Of a stretch of DNA of 64,000 nt, positions 1 through 8,666 are shown one piece after another. The notes under the pieces were generated by a model that saw nothing but the letters and a program-made list of their open reading frames with translations, made no database searches and was not told the DNA's origin. The DNA comes from CAZWSX01 sp964636985 (GTDB lineage Bacteria; Planctomycetota; Planctomycetia; Pirellulales; Pirellulaceae): the NCBI GenBank assembly GCA_964636985.1, contig CAZWSX010000009.1, forward strand, positions 172,340-236,339, given 5' to 3'. The position numbers and the translations under genes were made by a program. The stretch's first letter is position 1. Each line of letters opens with the position of its first letter.

Positions 1-641
1 ACAACAGGATGGTCAAGCAGTTCCGCCGGCGGGTGGCCGTTGTTCCAGAACCGCGGCCCGAAGTGCTGTGTTTGATCGACGAAGTCGACAATTGCCGGGA
101 TCGCGTTGGGTTCCCAAAGATTGGCATCCTCGTAACCCCCGCCGTCAACGAAGCGCTTGAAGTCGCTATTGGTGACTGCGTAGCGGTCCAAGAGGAAGGT
201 CGAGCAATCGAACAACCGTTCGCAGGTAGGGCCAATATCGCCTGTCAACTCGGCGCGGCGCGACCGCATGCACACCTTTCCTTCGGGGACGAGCGACATC
301 AGCTCGTCGAGCGCCTCGCACGCGGCGTCTCGATGTTCGTCGCTCAGCGAGCCGGCAATTTCCGGTCGCAGCAAGAGCGCGTAACGGTGATCCTTGAGCA
401 TGTTGCCCACCAGAATTGCCGTTTCATCGCCTTCTCCGGCGGCGATGATATCGTCCCCTCGTTTCTCCCAGCGATCGACGACGATGGGCCGCTCCGCTTG
501 AACAACCTTTTGCGCGGACCGCCACCAGGCAAACCAGCTCGTCTCGTGCAAACGCTCGCCGGCAGACACAGGCGGACGGCAGCTCGACGAACTAAGCGGG
601 TTCGGGCCGTTGGGGCGGGGTGTTTTAAGGAACGAAAACAT
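1..641 (-). CDS. formylglycine-generating-enzyme-like (SUMF1/EgtB/PvdO family) protein, C-terminus cut by window edge
   Basis: The reading frame starts at an ATG at 641 and runs off the left edge, giving about 213 visible residues. An AGGAG ribosome binding site lies about 9 bases upstream. Residues 1-135 are not recognised. From about residue 148 the sequence reads FLLDRYAVTNSDFKRFV, then GYED, W, VDFVDQT, and GPRFWNNGHPPAELLDHPVV, which is the typical opening of the formylglycine-generating/ergothioneine-type fold (substrate-modifying or regulatory FGE-sulfatase domain). The catalytic part is outside the window, so enzyme activity cannot be judged. The gene follows the coiled-coil gene on the same strand by 27 bases and is probably co-transcribed with it. 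Family assignment is fairly firm; function is open because many planctomycete members are not sulfatase activators. Confidence 0.8.
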   Translation of the reverse strand, partial: MFSFLKTPRPNGPNPLSSSSCRPPVSAGERLHETSWFAWWRSAQKVVQAERPIVVDRWEKRGDDIIAAGEGDETAILVGNMLKDHRYALLLRPEIAGSLSDEHRDAACEALDELMSLVPEGKVCMRSRRAELTGDIGPTCERLFDCSTFLLDRYAVTNSDFKRFVDGGGYEDANLWEPNAIPAIVDFVDQTQHFGPRFWNNGHPPAELLDHPV

Positions 642-668
642 GGGAGATCACTCCTGAAGGCGGGGACT

Positions 669-1748
669 TCACGTTCGCTTGCCGCGTCGTCGAGCCACAT
701 CTTTTTGCAGCTTCGAGAACTGGGCCATAACCGAATGGACGACGGGATCGCTGGGAAGCGACGAGGACGATGGTTTGTTTTCTTTGCTCTCGGGCAGCGA
801 CTTTTCGGGAGCGGCGGATTCGCCGTTTGCCTCGACAAGTGGCGGCGCCAACGTTTCGTTGGGCGCTGCGGTTGCCGTGACGGGTACGAATGGACGGCTG
901 GTGGTGAGAGTGAGAGAAGGAACAGAAGATCGCGAAATCGCATCTTCCGACCACCGCTCGAAGAACCGCTCCAGCAGTTTGCGCATCTCGGCCATATCGC
1001 CTTGGCGCGATGCCCGCTCGGCTGAAAGTTCGCGCTGACATTCGGTCCACTGCCGTTTGTTTTCGGCGGCGGCGGTCCGCGTCAGGTCGAGTTCCACTTC
1101 CAGTTCCGAGATCGTCTCTTCCAATTGCGACGCGCCGCCGAGCGCGTCCTTTGCCTCAGCAAGTTCGCGCTGCATGGCTTCGAGCGTTTGGACATGCGCC
1201 GCGCGACAGTGCTCCAATTCCTCAACCGCCCTAAGTCGCTCCCTCTCGGCCGGTTCTCCTGCCGATTGCTTCTCGCGTTCGATCGCTTCCCGCGCTCGTT
1301 CCCGTTCCTGCTCGATCGCCTGGCGGGTGCGCTCCTTCTCTTGTTCAATCAAGGCGCTGGCGCGTTCTCTTTCCTGTTCGATCACGGCCGCGGCTTGTTG
1401 TTTTTCGTGTTCGATCGCTTCGCGAGATTCCGCCTTCAGAGCAGCTAGGTCGCTCGCGGTCTTTTGGGCCGCTTGCTCAGCCTGCGTGCGGCATTCGTCA
1501 AGCGTCGCCGTCACCGTGGCAAGCTCGATTTTGCACTGCTGGCTTTGGTTCTCTTCTTCTTTCAGATTCGCGGCCAGCTGATCGCGATGTGACTGCAACG
1601 ACGCCATGTCCTGGCGCATTCGCTGCATTTCGTCGAACAGTTCGTCGATCAGGCGTTCGGCGTCGGTCAGTTCGTCGTAGAGCTGCCGAGGGGTCTCGGT
1701 CAGCGATTGCCACTCGGCTTTCGACGATATGGACGCGTTACTCGTCAC
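669..1748 (-). CDS. long coiled-coil protein with 11-residue repeats
   Basis: A 359-residue protein without signal peptide or membrane segment. Residues about 20-270 are strongly charged and heptad-like. In the middle (about residues 115-170) there are about five consecutive 11-residue units of the type AxIEQERERAR, encoded by imperfect 33-base DNA repeats at roughly 1258-1425; this period suggests a hendecad coiled coil. The C-terminal 100 residues are Pro/Ser/Thr-rich and disordered-looking, ending in a basic tail (RRRGKRT). No enzyme domain is visible. It is the first gene of a probable operon with the FGE-like gene. A structural or scaffolding role is inference. Start at 1748 is chosen because the coiled coil begins soon after it and no better start is seen. 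Confidence 0.75.
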   Translation of the reverse strand: MTSNASISSKAEWQSLTETPRQLYDELTDAERLIDELFDEMQRMRQDMASLQSHRDQLAANLKEEENQSQQCKIELATVTATLDECRTQAEQAAQKTASDLAALKAESREAIEHEKQQAAAVIEQERERASALIEQEKERTRQAIEQERERAREAIEREKQSAGEPAERERLRAVEELEHCRAAHVQTLEAMQRELAEAKDALGGASQLEETISELEVELDLTRTAAAENKRQWTECQRELSAERASRQGDMAEMRKLLERFFERWSEDAISRSSVPSLTLTTSRPFVPVTATAAPNETLAPPLVEANGESAAPEKSLPESKENKPSSSSLPSDPVVHSVMAQFSKLQKDVARRRGKRT

Positions 1749-2058
1749 GGAAAGAATCCCCTCGCAAAATGGCCGAACGCTGTCGGCCTACTCGAGCCCA
1801 TCAACCAATCGAGGGGAGGAAAATGCGACGTGCGTAGAGAATCCGTGCTCGTTTGCTAATCGCAACTGAACCCTAGGTCGCATCGTTAAGAAAGGCAAAC
1901 CGCCCACGCGGGGAAAGGCCTCATCCGTGTCCATTCAATCGGAGTGTGAGGATTAGACGGGCAATAGCGGCCGTTCCATGTCCTCCCGCATCGCCAAAGA
2001 GGGGGCATAATGAGGGGTCTGCATCGATTGCCATTTCAGCGAACACATCCCGAGCTAG
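1749..2058. other. intergenic region, divergent promoters expected
   Basis: About 310 bases between the divergent coiled-coil gene and the small membrane protein gene. It must hold the promoters for both directions. A GGGGAGG-type purine stretch near 1813 precedes only a four-codon frame. I see no RNA gene, repeat or convincing operator. Confidence 0.4.
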
Positions 2059-2484
2059 TTGTTGGATCAGAGAACAGTGGGATCAAAAACAGTGGGATCA
2101 AAGAAACGCGACCGCCGTCAAGACGCACCCGATTCGCCTCCAACGCGATCCGACTTGGAACAGGCAGCCGATAAGCGACGGGGAGACGCCGTTACCGTCG
2201 CATGGATGCTTACCACCGTTTTTGCTTTAGCGGGCGAGATCGTCGCGATCTTGGGGTTGGCATCCGTTTCGTTCGGGATGTCGTTGGGAGATGATCGGGT
2301 CGTGCGGCTTGTATCGCAAATGGCGTTATTGATCGCCGTGATGGCGGCCGTAGTCTGCCTGGCTCTCACTCCCTTTGTTTATCGCTTTCGAGACGACCCA
2401 CCTCCCGAAGCCGTTACTTACGGGGCTGTTCTCATTGCGGCGGCGCCGCTCTTAACGGCACTAGCGCAGTGGCTCTGGTCATAG
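2059..2484 (+). CDS. small integral membrane protein of unknown function
   Basis: Up to 141 residues. The first about 45 residues are charged and hydrophilic, followed by three hydrophobic segments (about residues 48-70, 85-105 and 118-138) with a short charged RFRDDPPPE loop. No ATG is available near the front; TTG at 2059 and GTG at 2077 or 2092 are candidates, so the N-terminus is uncertain. The front contains an in-frame 15-base tandem duplication (unit ACAGTGGGATCAAAA, about 2075-2104) giving TVGSK twice, which may be noncoding if the later GTG is used. It lies 104 bases upstream of lutB on the same strand, but nothing ties it to lactate use. No family recognised. Confidence 0.55.
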   Translation: MLDQRTVGSKTVGSKKRDRRQDAPDSPPTRSDLEQAADKRRGDAVTVAWMLTTVFALAGEIVAILGLASVSFGMSLGDDRVVRLVSQMALLIAVMAAVVCLALTPFVYRFRDDPPPEAVTYGAVLIAAAPLLTALAQWLWS

Positions 2485-2588
2485 CCGTTTGCCGCCAGAG
2501 CGAATGGCCTGCGTGGCGTTTGGTATACTTCCTCTGGTCGAACCGGGCGACTTTTCGTCGGGACGCGAGTTTCAATCCTCAGGACCCC

Positions 2589-4085
2589 ATGTCCACTAAA
2601 GAAAAAGCCGCCGGCAAAACCGTGCCCCACTCGAGCACCAACGGGGATTCAACGGCCGCCGATTATCTTCGCGAGACGCATCACGAGTTCGAACAAGCCT
2701 CGGAAGAAGCACTAGGTGACAACCGCCTGCAAGCGCTGCTGGGCAAGCTGTACGACAGCCTCGGCCGAAAGAACCGCGAAGCCTGGAGTTCGTTTCCCCA
2801 GGGGGACGATTGCCGCGAAGCCGCACGGCACATCAAAGACGAAACGCTGGCCGAGCTCGATCGCCACCTGGAAACGCTTGAGGAAAGCGTGACCAAGTTA
2901 GGTGGGAAGGTCCATTGGGCTCTCGATGCCGCCGACGCCTGCCGTATCATCAGCCGCGTCATTCAGTCGCACAATGCGAAAAAGGTGGTCAAAGCCAAGT
3001 CGATGACGACGGAGGAAATCCACCTCAACAAGGCACTGGAAGAAGAGGGAGTCGAGGTCGTCGAAACCGACCTTGGCGAGTACATCATCCAGATCGCCGG
3101 ACATCGCCCGTCGCACATTGTCGGACCGGCGCTCCACCTGGATACGCAACAAGTCGGCGAGATCCTGCAAACGCAAACCAAGGATCACCTGCCCGTCGAA
3201 CGTGAAGCAATGACGGCCTTCGCACGCCAACAGCTTCGGGCGAAATTCGCCGAGGCTGAGGTGGGCATCACCGGTGCCAATTTTGCCATCGCGGAAACGG
3301 GCACGGTCGTTCTGATCTCGAACGAAGGGAACGCTCGGCTTACAACGAGCTTGCCGAAGGTTTTGATTTCCGTCATGGGGATGGAAAAGGTCATTCCGAA
3401 ATGGAGCGACCTGCCGTACTTCCTCAAGATCCTGGCGCGTGCTGCCACCGGACAAAAAATCTCCGTCTACACATCGATGATCACCGGCGCGCGGCGCGAA
3501 GGGGAAACCGACGGGCCGGAAGAGTTTCATCTGGTGATCCTCGACAACGGACGAAGCAAGATCCTAGGCGGACCGCTCCGAGAAAGTCTGTTTTGCATTC
3601 GCTGCGGTGCCTGCCTGAATGCTTGCCCGGTTTATCGCAGCGTCGGGGGACACGCGTACGGCGGCGTTTACAGCGGCCCCATCGGCGCGGTGATCACACC
3701 GCTGTACGACGGCCTCTCGGCCAACCACCATCTGCCCCACGCGTCGAGTTTGTGCGGCGCGTGCCAGGCGGCTTGCCCGGTGAAAATCCAAATCCCCGAG
3801 ATGCTGGTCCGGTTGCGCGAGCAATTGCACGAAGAACCTTCTTCTCAAGGTCGCTTTGAAAAAATCGCCTACCGCTGGTGGGCGTGGATGCAACGTAACC
3901 CAGCCTGGTACCGGCGAGTCACGTGGCTGGCTTCGCGGACGATCGGCTGGTGGCGCCGCAAATCGGGTTGGATTTCGCGGCTGCCAGGCAAGTTGCACGG
4001 TTGGACGGCGAAACGAGATTTTCCCGCTCCCGCCCCACAACGATTCCGCGACTGGTGGCGCAAGGAGGGAAATCGTGACGCGTGA
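2589..4085 (+). CDS. lutB: LutB-like iron-sulfur protein of lactate utilisation
   Basis: A 498-residue protein from the ATG at 2589, which follows a short leader; upstream in-frame codons look noncoding. It has the LUD (lactate utilisation) domain at about residues 50-315 (for example ITGANFAIAETGTV and the GARREGETDGPEEFH region), then two [4Fe-4S] motifs: CIRCGACLNACPVY near residue 336 and CGACQAACPV near residue 388. The C-terminal 90 residues are Trp/Arg-rich. In the LutABC system LutB works with LutA and LutC in cytoplasmic L-lactate oxidation to pyruvate through iron-sulfur electron transfer. Here lutC overlaps its end, but no lutA (CCG-domain protein) is seen on either side. Paralogs named YkgF have the same layout. 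Confidence 0.9.
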   Translation: MSTKEKAAGKTVPHSSTNGDSTAADYLRETHHEFEQASEEALGDNRLQALLGKLYDSLGRKNREAWSSFPQGDDCREAARHIKDETLAELDRHLETLEESVTKLGGKVHWALDAADACRIISRVIQSHNAKKVVKAKSMTTEEIHLNKALEEEGVEVVETDLGEYIIQIAGHRPSHIVGPALHLDTQQVGEILQTQTKDHLPVEREAMTAFARQQLRAKFAEAEVGITGANFAIAETGTVVLISNEGNARLTTSLPKVLISVMGMEKVIPKWSDLPYFLKILARAATGQKISVYTSMITGARREGETDGPEEFHLVILDNGRSKILGGPLRESLFCIRCGACLNACPVYRSVGGHAYGGVYSGPIGAVITPLYDGLSANHHLPHASSLCGACQAACPVKIQIPEMLVRLREQLHEEPSSQGRFEKIAYRWWAWMQRNPAWYRRVTWLASRTIGWWRRKSGWISRLPGKLHGWTAKRDFPAPAPQRFRDWWRKEGNRDA

Positions 4086-4755
4086 ATTGTTTTTGCAGCG
4101 AGTCCGCGAAGCGGTAACCCAAGGCGCGCCGTACCGTGTGCAAACCCGGCCCATTCTGCCTGGCGCGGGGTACGCGGGCGTTCAAGGCGACTGGTGCGAG
4201 CGATGGGCGGCCGAAGCCACGGCGGTAGGCGGCATGGTCGAACGATGTGCCAACGAGGATGCCGCCCGCGAGCGATTGATTGCGATCCTGGAAGAGCACA
4301 AACCTCGTTCTGCGCTAATCTGGAAACACCCGCTACTCGAACGATTTGGCCTCCGCGACGTTTTAGGACAAAAATCCGTAGCCGTTGTCGATCCGGAGAC
4401 GCAGCGCTCGCAAGATTTGCCGGCCAGAAAGCGGGCCCGTATTGCCGCCGAAATTGGAATTACGAGCTGCGATCGCGCGGTGGCCGAAACCGGATCGCTG
4501 ATGATGTGCGCGGGTTTTGGACACGAACGGGTGGCCTCGCTCTTGCCTCCCATCCACGTGGCCATTGTTTGGCGAGAACAACTCGTCGCCGACTTGATGG
4601 ACGCACTCGCCTGGGTTCGCGAACAATTTGGCGATGCCATCCCCAGCAACGTGGTGTTCATCACCGGCCCCAGCAAGTCGGGCGACATCGAGCAGCAGCT
4701 CACCATCGGCGTCCATGGCCCGCGGCAGTGGCGGACCTTGTTGATTGAAGGGTAA
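4075..4755 (+). CDS. lutC: LutC-like LUD domain protein
   Basis: A 226-residue protein starting at GTG 4075, inside the end of lutB (11-base overlap), with an AAGGAGGG ribosome binding site just upstream; this overlap indicates translational coupling. The LUD fold spans most of the protein: the motifs GITSCDRAVAETGSLMM, HVAIVWREQLV and ITGPSKSGDIEQQLTIGVHGP are the family landmarks. It is the partner of LutB in lactate oxidation. No signal peptide, so cytoplasmic. Its downstream neighbour (MORN protein) is unrelated. Function in lactate use is from the family; substrate in this organism is inferred. Confidence 0.9.
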   Translation: MTRELFLQRVREAVTQGAPYRVQTRPILPGAGYAGVQGDWCERWAAEATAVGGMVERCANEDAARERLIAILEEHKPRSALIWKHPLLERFGLRDVLGQKSVAVVDPETQRSQDLPARKRARIAAEIGITSCDRAVAETGSLMMCAGFGHERVASLLPPIHVAIVWREQLVADLMDALAWVREQFGDAIPSNVVFITGPSKSGDIEQQLTIGVHGPRQWRTLLIEG

Positions 4756-4940
4756 GCCGGCAGCCCTTGTACTGTTTCGGGCCCCGCAATCCTTGTTGAA
4801 TCCAACCCGCCCCAACGGCGCACGCGGTAGGGATTGCGCGGCAGGGAAATTTTGCCCAACGGTTTCGCCGCGAACATGCCGAACGAGTGGGATAGCATTT
4901 CTTAGCGAGCACACGTCCGTTTCGATCATGGGCCGAGACG

Positions 4941-5480
4941 ATGGCCACCAGTCGAACCACTTTGGAGATTCCCGCGTTACGTCCGCGCGGGCTGCGCCTT
5001 TGCGATCTGGCTTATCGTGATCCGACTCACGGAGCATCGTGGTCACATCGCCGAGTTCCTGAACACAATCGCCTTCGAATTGATACCGCAGAATCGACGC
5101 TCGTACGCCCCCACATTTGCTCCGCGCCGACAACAGAAAAGGCAGTTGTCCGATTCCATTCTTCGCGCGCCATCGGTCAATCGCACAGCGACTTGCCGAC
5201 CGGACTGTGGACCTTCTTTGACCGCGCGGGGAACAAGGACTGCGAAGGGCGGTACGAGCAAGGCCGCCGCACCGGCCTGTGGCTATTCTGGTACTCCAAT
5301 GGCACGATCGATTCGATGGGCGAGTATGCCGACGATCTGGAAGAAGGGCCTTGGATCTCGTTTCACACTTCAGGAGTGATCGAAGAAGAGGGGCGATATC
5401 GCGCCGGAGAAAAAGTCGGCATCTGGACGTATACCAGTCGCTTTGGATCGCGATCTGTTCGCGATCACGGCCGGCAATAA
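4941..5480 (+). CDS. MORN-variant repeat protein
   Basis: Up to 179 residues. Residues about 85-165 contain three to four MORN-variant repeats with the typical G-x-W spacing: TGLWTFF, GRRTGLWLFWYSNG, EEGPWISFHTSG and GEKVGIWTY, each followed by a GRY- or GEY-type strand. The N-terminal about 80 residues are Arg/His-rich, do not look repetitive, and may be noncoding or come from a late start choice, so the true start is uncertain. Such repeats form beta-hairpin arrays and occur in toxin-antitoxin-related, secreted and cytoplasmic proteins. No signal peptide is seen with this start. It ends 51 bases before the convergent cdsA. Confidence 0.6.
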   Translation: MATSRTTLEIPALRPRGLRLCDLAYRDPTHGASWSHRRVPEHNRLRIDTAESTLVRPHICSAPTTEKAVVRFHSSRAIGQSHSDLPTGLWTFFDRAGNKDCEGRYEQGRRTGLWLFWYSNGTIDSMGEYADDLEEGPWISFHTSGVIEEEGRYRAGEKVGIWTYTSRFGSRSVRDHGRQ

Positions 5481-5531
5481 TTGGCATCGCAGCGTTGGAT
5501 GTGACTGCGATCACATCGCCGCCGTGTCCTT

Positions 5532-6446
5532 CTACGGCCCCAGCAGGCCCGCGCCCCAAAACAGATAGGCTGCCGGCGCAGAGAGCAATACGGAATCTAA
5601 GATGTCGAGCACGCCACCAAGGCCCGGCAGCCAGGTGCTACTGTCCTTACGAGCGGAATCGCGTTTGAACATCGACTCGGCCAAATCGCCGACGACGCCT
5701 AGGCTCCCCACAACCAAGCCATAGAGCAGCGTGGGGATCACCGCAGGCTGCTGGTAGCCAGTCCTTACGATGAGCGGCGCAATCCAGGCAAAAAAGAACC
5801 AGCTTGCTGCTGCCGAAGCCAACACTCCGCCAATGGTTCCTTCGAGCGTCTTACCAGGGCTCAATGCCGGAAAAAGTTTTCTTCGCCCCAACAATCGCCC
5901 TGTAAAGTAGGCACCGACATCCGACATCTTCACCACCACCAACAGCGAAACAACGGCAGTCATTCCCCACTGGTTGTTGTTGAACATTCTCAGTACCACC
6001 AGGAACGACATCGGGATCGCTACGTACGTGACGGTGAACATCGTCAACGCCGCATGGACCAAATGCCTGGCAGGGCCGTCGTATTGAAATACGTAAACCG
6101 CCATCGTCAGGATCAATGCGACGGCAAGGGCGATATTCGCCCAGGCTAGCGACATCCAGCGGTCCGGTGCCAGGAACTCGCCATCCGAGTGGGCAATTGC
6201 CGTGGCCGTGTACGTCGCAAGGACCACGAGCAGCGAACCCACGAACGCAGGCCACCGAATGGGGTGCATTCCCTGCGCGGCCAAGAGGGCCAAGCACTCG
6301 TGCGTCGCCAATACCACGACGCTGAGAAAAAAGGGGAGGAGCCACAGTCCCAAGATGGGCGCGCCAAAACGCCCATAGTCGAGGACCATCAGTCCGATCA
6401 AGATCGTCAGAATCACCCCGGCCGAAAGAAGGCGCCAACGCAGCAT
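5532..6446 (-). CDS. cdsA: phosphatidate cytidylyltransferase
   Basis: A 304-residue polytopic membrane protein with about eight hydrophobic segments. It makes CDP-diacylglycerol from phosphatidate and CTP in the inner membrane, the branch point for phospholipids. The conserved middle motif (VVKMSDVGAYFTGRLLGRRKLFPALSPGKTLEG, residues around 170-200) is intact. The C-terminal family signature is present as SMFKRDSARKDSS followed by LPGLGGVLDILDS; the usual PGHGG-x-LDR pattern has Leu in place of His and Ile in place of Arg. This deviation is worth noting but the rest of the site is kept, so I still call it CdsA. Start at 6446 gives a normal N-terminal hydrophobic helix. Confidence 0.9.
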   Translation of the reverse strand: MLRWRLLSAGVILTILIGLMVLDYGRFGAPILGLWLLPFFLSVVVLATHECLALLAAQGMHPIRWPAFVGSLLVVLATYTATAIAHSDGEFLAPDRWMSLAWANIALAVALILTMAVYVFQYDGPARHLVHAALTMFTVTYVAIPMSFLVVLRMFNNNQWGMTAVVSLLVVVKMSDVGAYFTGRLLGRRKLFPALSPGKTLEGTIGGVLASAAASWFFFAWIAPLIVRTGYQQPAVIPTLLYGLVVGSLGVVGDLAESMFKRDSARKDSSTWLPGLGGVLDILDSVLLSAPAAYLFWGAGLLGP

Positions 6447-6491
6447 GAGTGATCGCTAGGAGTGGTAACTCGGAAACAAGAAGCGACGAGT

Positions 6492-6515
6492 GGGTTGGCC
6501 AAGCAGGGCCAACCC
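6492..6515. repeat. 9-bp perfect hairpin between cdsA and the SMP-30 gene
   Basis: GGGTTGGCC (6492-6500), 6-base loop, GGCCAACCC (6507-6515). It lies 46 bases upstream of the cdsA start and about 125 bases downstream of the SMP-30 gene on the same strand. No T-tract follows on the minus strand, so it may be a palindromic repeat rather than a classical terminator. Confidence 0.5.
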
Positions 6516-6568
6516 CTCAAATCATCGCCCAAATGGCAAAACTGCGAAAGGCGACTAATGCTCCTTTC

Positions 6569-6622
6569 GTAGCTGCACTCGCCAAGAGTGCCGTCGCCCC
6601 GCAGGTGGGCGAACGCAGCGAC
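6569..6622. repeat. dispersed palindromic repeat, copy 1 (degenerate)
   Basis: Begins GTAGCTGCACTCGCCAAGAG, continues through CCCCGCAGGTGG and ends GGCGAACGCAGCGAC. The same elements in the same order occur in the microcompartment operon at 50076-50151. It contains the hairpin GCACTC-GCCAA-GAGTGC. This copy lacks the second internal hairpin and about 22 bases of the other copy. Confidence 0.7.
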
Positions 6623-6640
6623 AGCCGCAGCGCCTAGCCA

Positions 6641-7675
6641 CTAGGCCTTGGTCGTGGTCTTCACGCGGCAGATGTACATATCGGCGGTGATGTACAGGGT
6701 TGTCCCGTCGCCGCCAAATTTGCAGTTTGCCGTGGCTTCGCCGGTGTTGAGGCGGCCCAGCAACTTGCCTTCTTTGTTCAAAACACAAACGCCACCGGGG
6801 CCGGTCGCCCACAGGTTGCCCGCCTTGTCGACCGCCAATCCGTCGGGCAAGCCTTTGTAGCCTTCCTTGTTCACCATCGACGATTGGTCGTTGAAGACCT
6901 TGCCTTCGCCGAGCGTTCCATCCCCTTTCACGGGGAACGCTTTCCAAATCGCGAGTGCCGGATCGCTATTGGCGACATAGAGCGTTTTGAAGTCGGGCGA
7001 GAAACCGATCCCGTTCGGGCGAGTCATTTCCTTAGTGAGGAGCGTGACCTTGCCATCTTTGCCAAGACGATAGACACCGCACCAATCGAGTTCGCGCCCC
7101 GGATCGTCGTATTGCTTCGGCAGACCGTAAGGCGGATCGGTGAAATACAAATCGCCATTGCTGTGGAAGATCAAGTCGTTGGGGCTGTTGAATCGCTTCC
7201 CTTCGTACTTATCGGCCAAGACCTTGGCCTTGCCGTCGGCGGTCATCTGCTTCACGACGCGATCGCCGTGGCAGCACATCGTCAGACGGCCCTCCGGGCT
7301 GAGCATCAGGCCGTTGGTGCCGGGTTCGGCGCCGGTGAAGGGTTCCTTGCCGCTGTAGCCGATCTTCTCGGCGAAGACGCTGATGCCGCTCTTGGGGTCC
7401 CACTTCACAATGTGGTTGCGGGGGATGTCGGAGAAGAGCAGATACCCTTCCTTCATCCAGACTGGCCCTTCGGCCCACTCGAAGCCACCGGCGAGGACTT
7501 CGATCGTGGCGTCGGCCGGCACGAGCTTGTCGAACGCTGGATCGAGCCGCTCGATTTTGCCGATCGTCTTGGGCAGATCCTTTTTGGCATCTTCAGCTTT
7601 CGCATGCATGGCATGAGCCAATCCAATCGTTACTGCAACACCGCTGGCGACGAACTCGCGACGATTCGTGGGCAT
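6641..7675 (-). CDS. exported SMP-30/gluconolactonase-family protein
   Basis: From the ATG at 7675 the product has 344 residues. It starts MPTNRREFVASGVAVTIGLAHAMHAKA, a twin-arginine-like export signal, then a six-bladed SMP-30/gluconolactonase/LRE-like propeller. Landmarks are GFEWAEGPVW, LLFSDIPRNHIVKW, NGLMLSPEGRL, FNSPNDLIFHSNGDLYFTDPPYG and RPNGIGFSPD, which supply the usual metal-binding Glu, Asn and Asp residues. The family hydrolyses sugar lactones and other small esters; the substrate here is unknown. An upstream in-frame extension to 7789 is possible but would put the signal peptide internally. A second SMP-30 domain occurs in the fusion protein at 15.5-17.3 kb. Confidence 0.85.
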   Translation of the reverse strand: MPTNRREFVASGVAVTIGLAHAMHAKAEDAKKDLPKTIGKIERLDPAFDKLVPADATIEVLAGGFEWAEGPVWMKEGYLLFSDIPRNHIVKWDPKSGISVFAEKIGYSGKEPFTGAEPGTNGLMLSPEGRLTMCCHGDRVVKQMTADGKAKVLADKYEGKRFNSPNDLIFHSNGDLYFTDPPYGLPKQYDDPGRELDWCGVYRLGKDGKVTLLTKEMTRPNGIGFSPDFKTLYVANSDPALAIWKAFPVKGDGTLGEGKVFNDQSSMVNKEGYKGLPDGLAVDKAGNLWATGPGGVCVLNKEGKLLGRLNTGEATANCKFGGDGTTLYITADMYICRVKTTTKA

Positions 7676-7861
7676 GATTCTTATCCCTGTCATTGGAAAG
7701 GAGGGGCGATTCAAAGGCGGAGGGACGTCCCTTTGCGGGACGACTGCTTCGAACATTAGAGTAAATGGACCCCGCGCGCAAAGGAACATGGCTAGGTGCC
7801 GCGCGGCGGAATTTTGTACTCAAATTCGTCTCCGTATTGCCTCTGAAATAGCCCATCGCGT

Positions 7862-8644
7862 ATGCCGCAAGTCATCATTAAAAAACATCTCCCTTCGGGC
7901 ACCATCCTTCTGGAAAACCCCAAGAAGGCCAACGCCCTCACCCGCCGCATGGTCGAAGAACTGCGACAGGCGTTCGACGACTTTCACAACGAGAAAAAGG
8001 TCCGAGCGGTGATTCTGACCGGTTCGGGGAACTCCTTTTGCTCTGGCGTCGACCTGGCGGAAATCCACGAAGCGATCGACTCGCCCGACGCGATGCAGCA
8101 GTGGTTCGAGGACGTTACGGCGATTCGAGATCTCCTGGAGACGATGCTGCGCTATCCTAAACCGATCATCGCCGCCGTAAACGGAGCCGCGCGAGGAATC
8201 GGCGGCGCGCTCGTGCTGGCCAGCGACCTAGCCATCGGGTGCGAAGCGACGACGATTGGTTTTCCCGAAACGCTGCGCGGACTCGTCGCGGGACTGTCGA
8301 CCCCGCTGCTTCATTTCCGCTTAGGCGGATCGTGGGCGAGCCAACTGCTTCTCACGTCGCGCGTGATCGGCATCGAAGAAGGATTGCGGGCGGGGTTGTT
8401 TCACGAGCACACGACATTCGACCTGCTGTGGGCGCACGCGCATCGCCTGGCCGAACAAATCGCGCTCGCGGCTCCCGAGTCGCTGCAGCTCACCAAGAAG
8501 CTCTTGAACGAAACAGTCGCGGAACAGATGAGCGTTTTGCTCTCGGCATCGGCCGCTGCCAGCGCGACCGCCCGCACAACCGATGCCGCGAAAGAGGGAA
8601 TCGCCGCGTTCCTGGAGAAGCGCCCACCCAAGTGGCCAGGCTAA
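7862..8644 (+). CDS. enoyl-CoA hydratase/isomerase family (crotonase) protein
   Basis: A 260-residue cytoplasmic crotonase-fold protein. The oxyanion-hole segments are visible: NSFCSGVDLAEI around residue 60 and NGAARGIGGALVLASDLAIG around residue 105. The Glu of FPETLRG is kept, but the second acidic residue of true hydratases (after the G-x-x-P/A-G-x-G turn) appears to be lost (GLVAGLSTPLL), so the reaction may not be simple enoyl-CoA hydration. It stands alone between divergently and convergently placed genes, so no pathway can be read from context. Confidence 0.85.
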   Translation: MPQVIIKKHLPSGTILLENPKKANALTRRMVEELRQAFDDFHNEKKVRAVILTGSGNSFCSGVDLAEIHEAIDSPDAMQQWFEDVTAIRDLLETMLRYPKPIIAAVNGAARGIGGALVLASDLAIGCEATTIGFPETLRGLVAGLSTPLLHFRLGGSWASQLLLTSRVIGIEEGLRAGLFHEHTTFDLLWAHAHRLAEQIALAAPESLQLTKKLLNETVAEQMSVLLSASAAASATARTTDAAKEGIAAFLEKRPPKWPG

Positions 8645-8666
8645 GCGATGCCGCAAATGCCCCCGC

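Noticed and set aside
9..1025. 338-residue plus-strand frame over the FGE-like and coiled-coil genes
   Set aside because: Antisense to two genes with recognisable features and good starts; its own sequence has no recognisable domain and mirrors codon bias.
1813..1840. Four-codon reading frame after a strong purine-rich ribosome site (about 1821)
   Set aside because: Too short to support as a gene; likely chance in the divergent promoter region.
4363..5559. 398-residue minus-strand frame over lutC and the MORN gene
   Set aside because: Shadow of coding bias; spans a clear lutC gene and a gap, with no family features.
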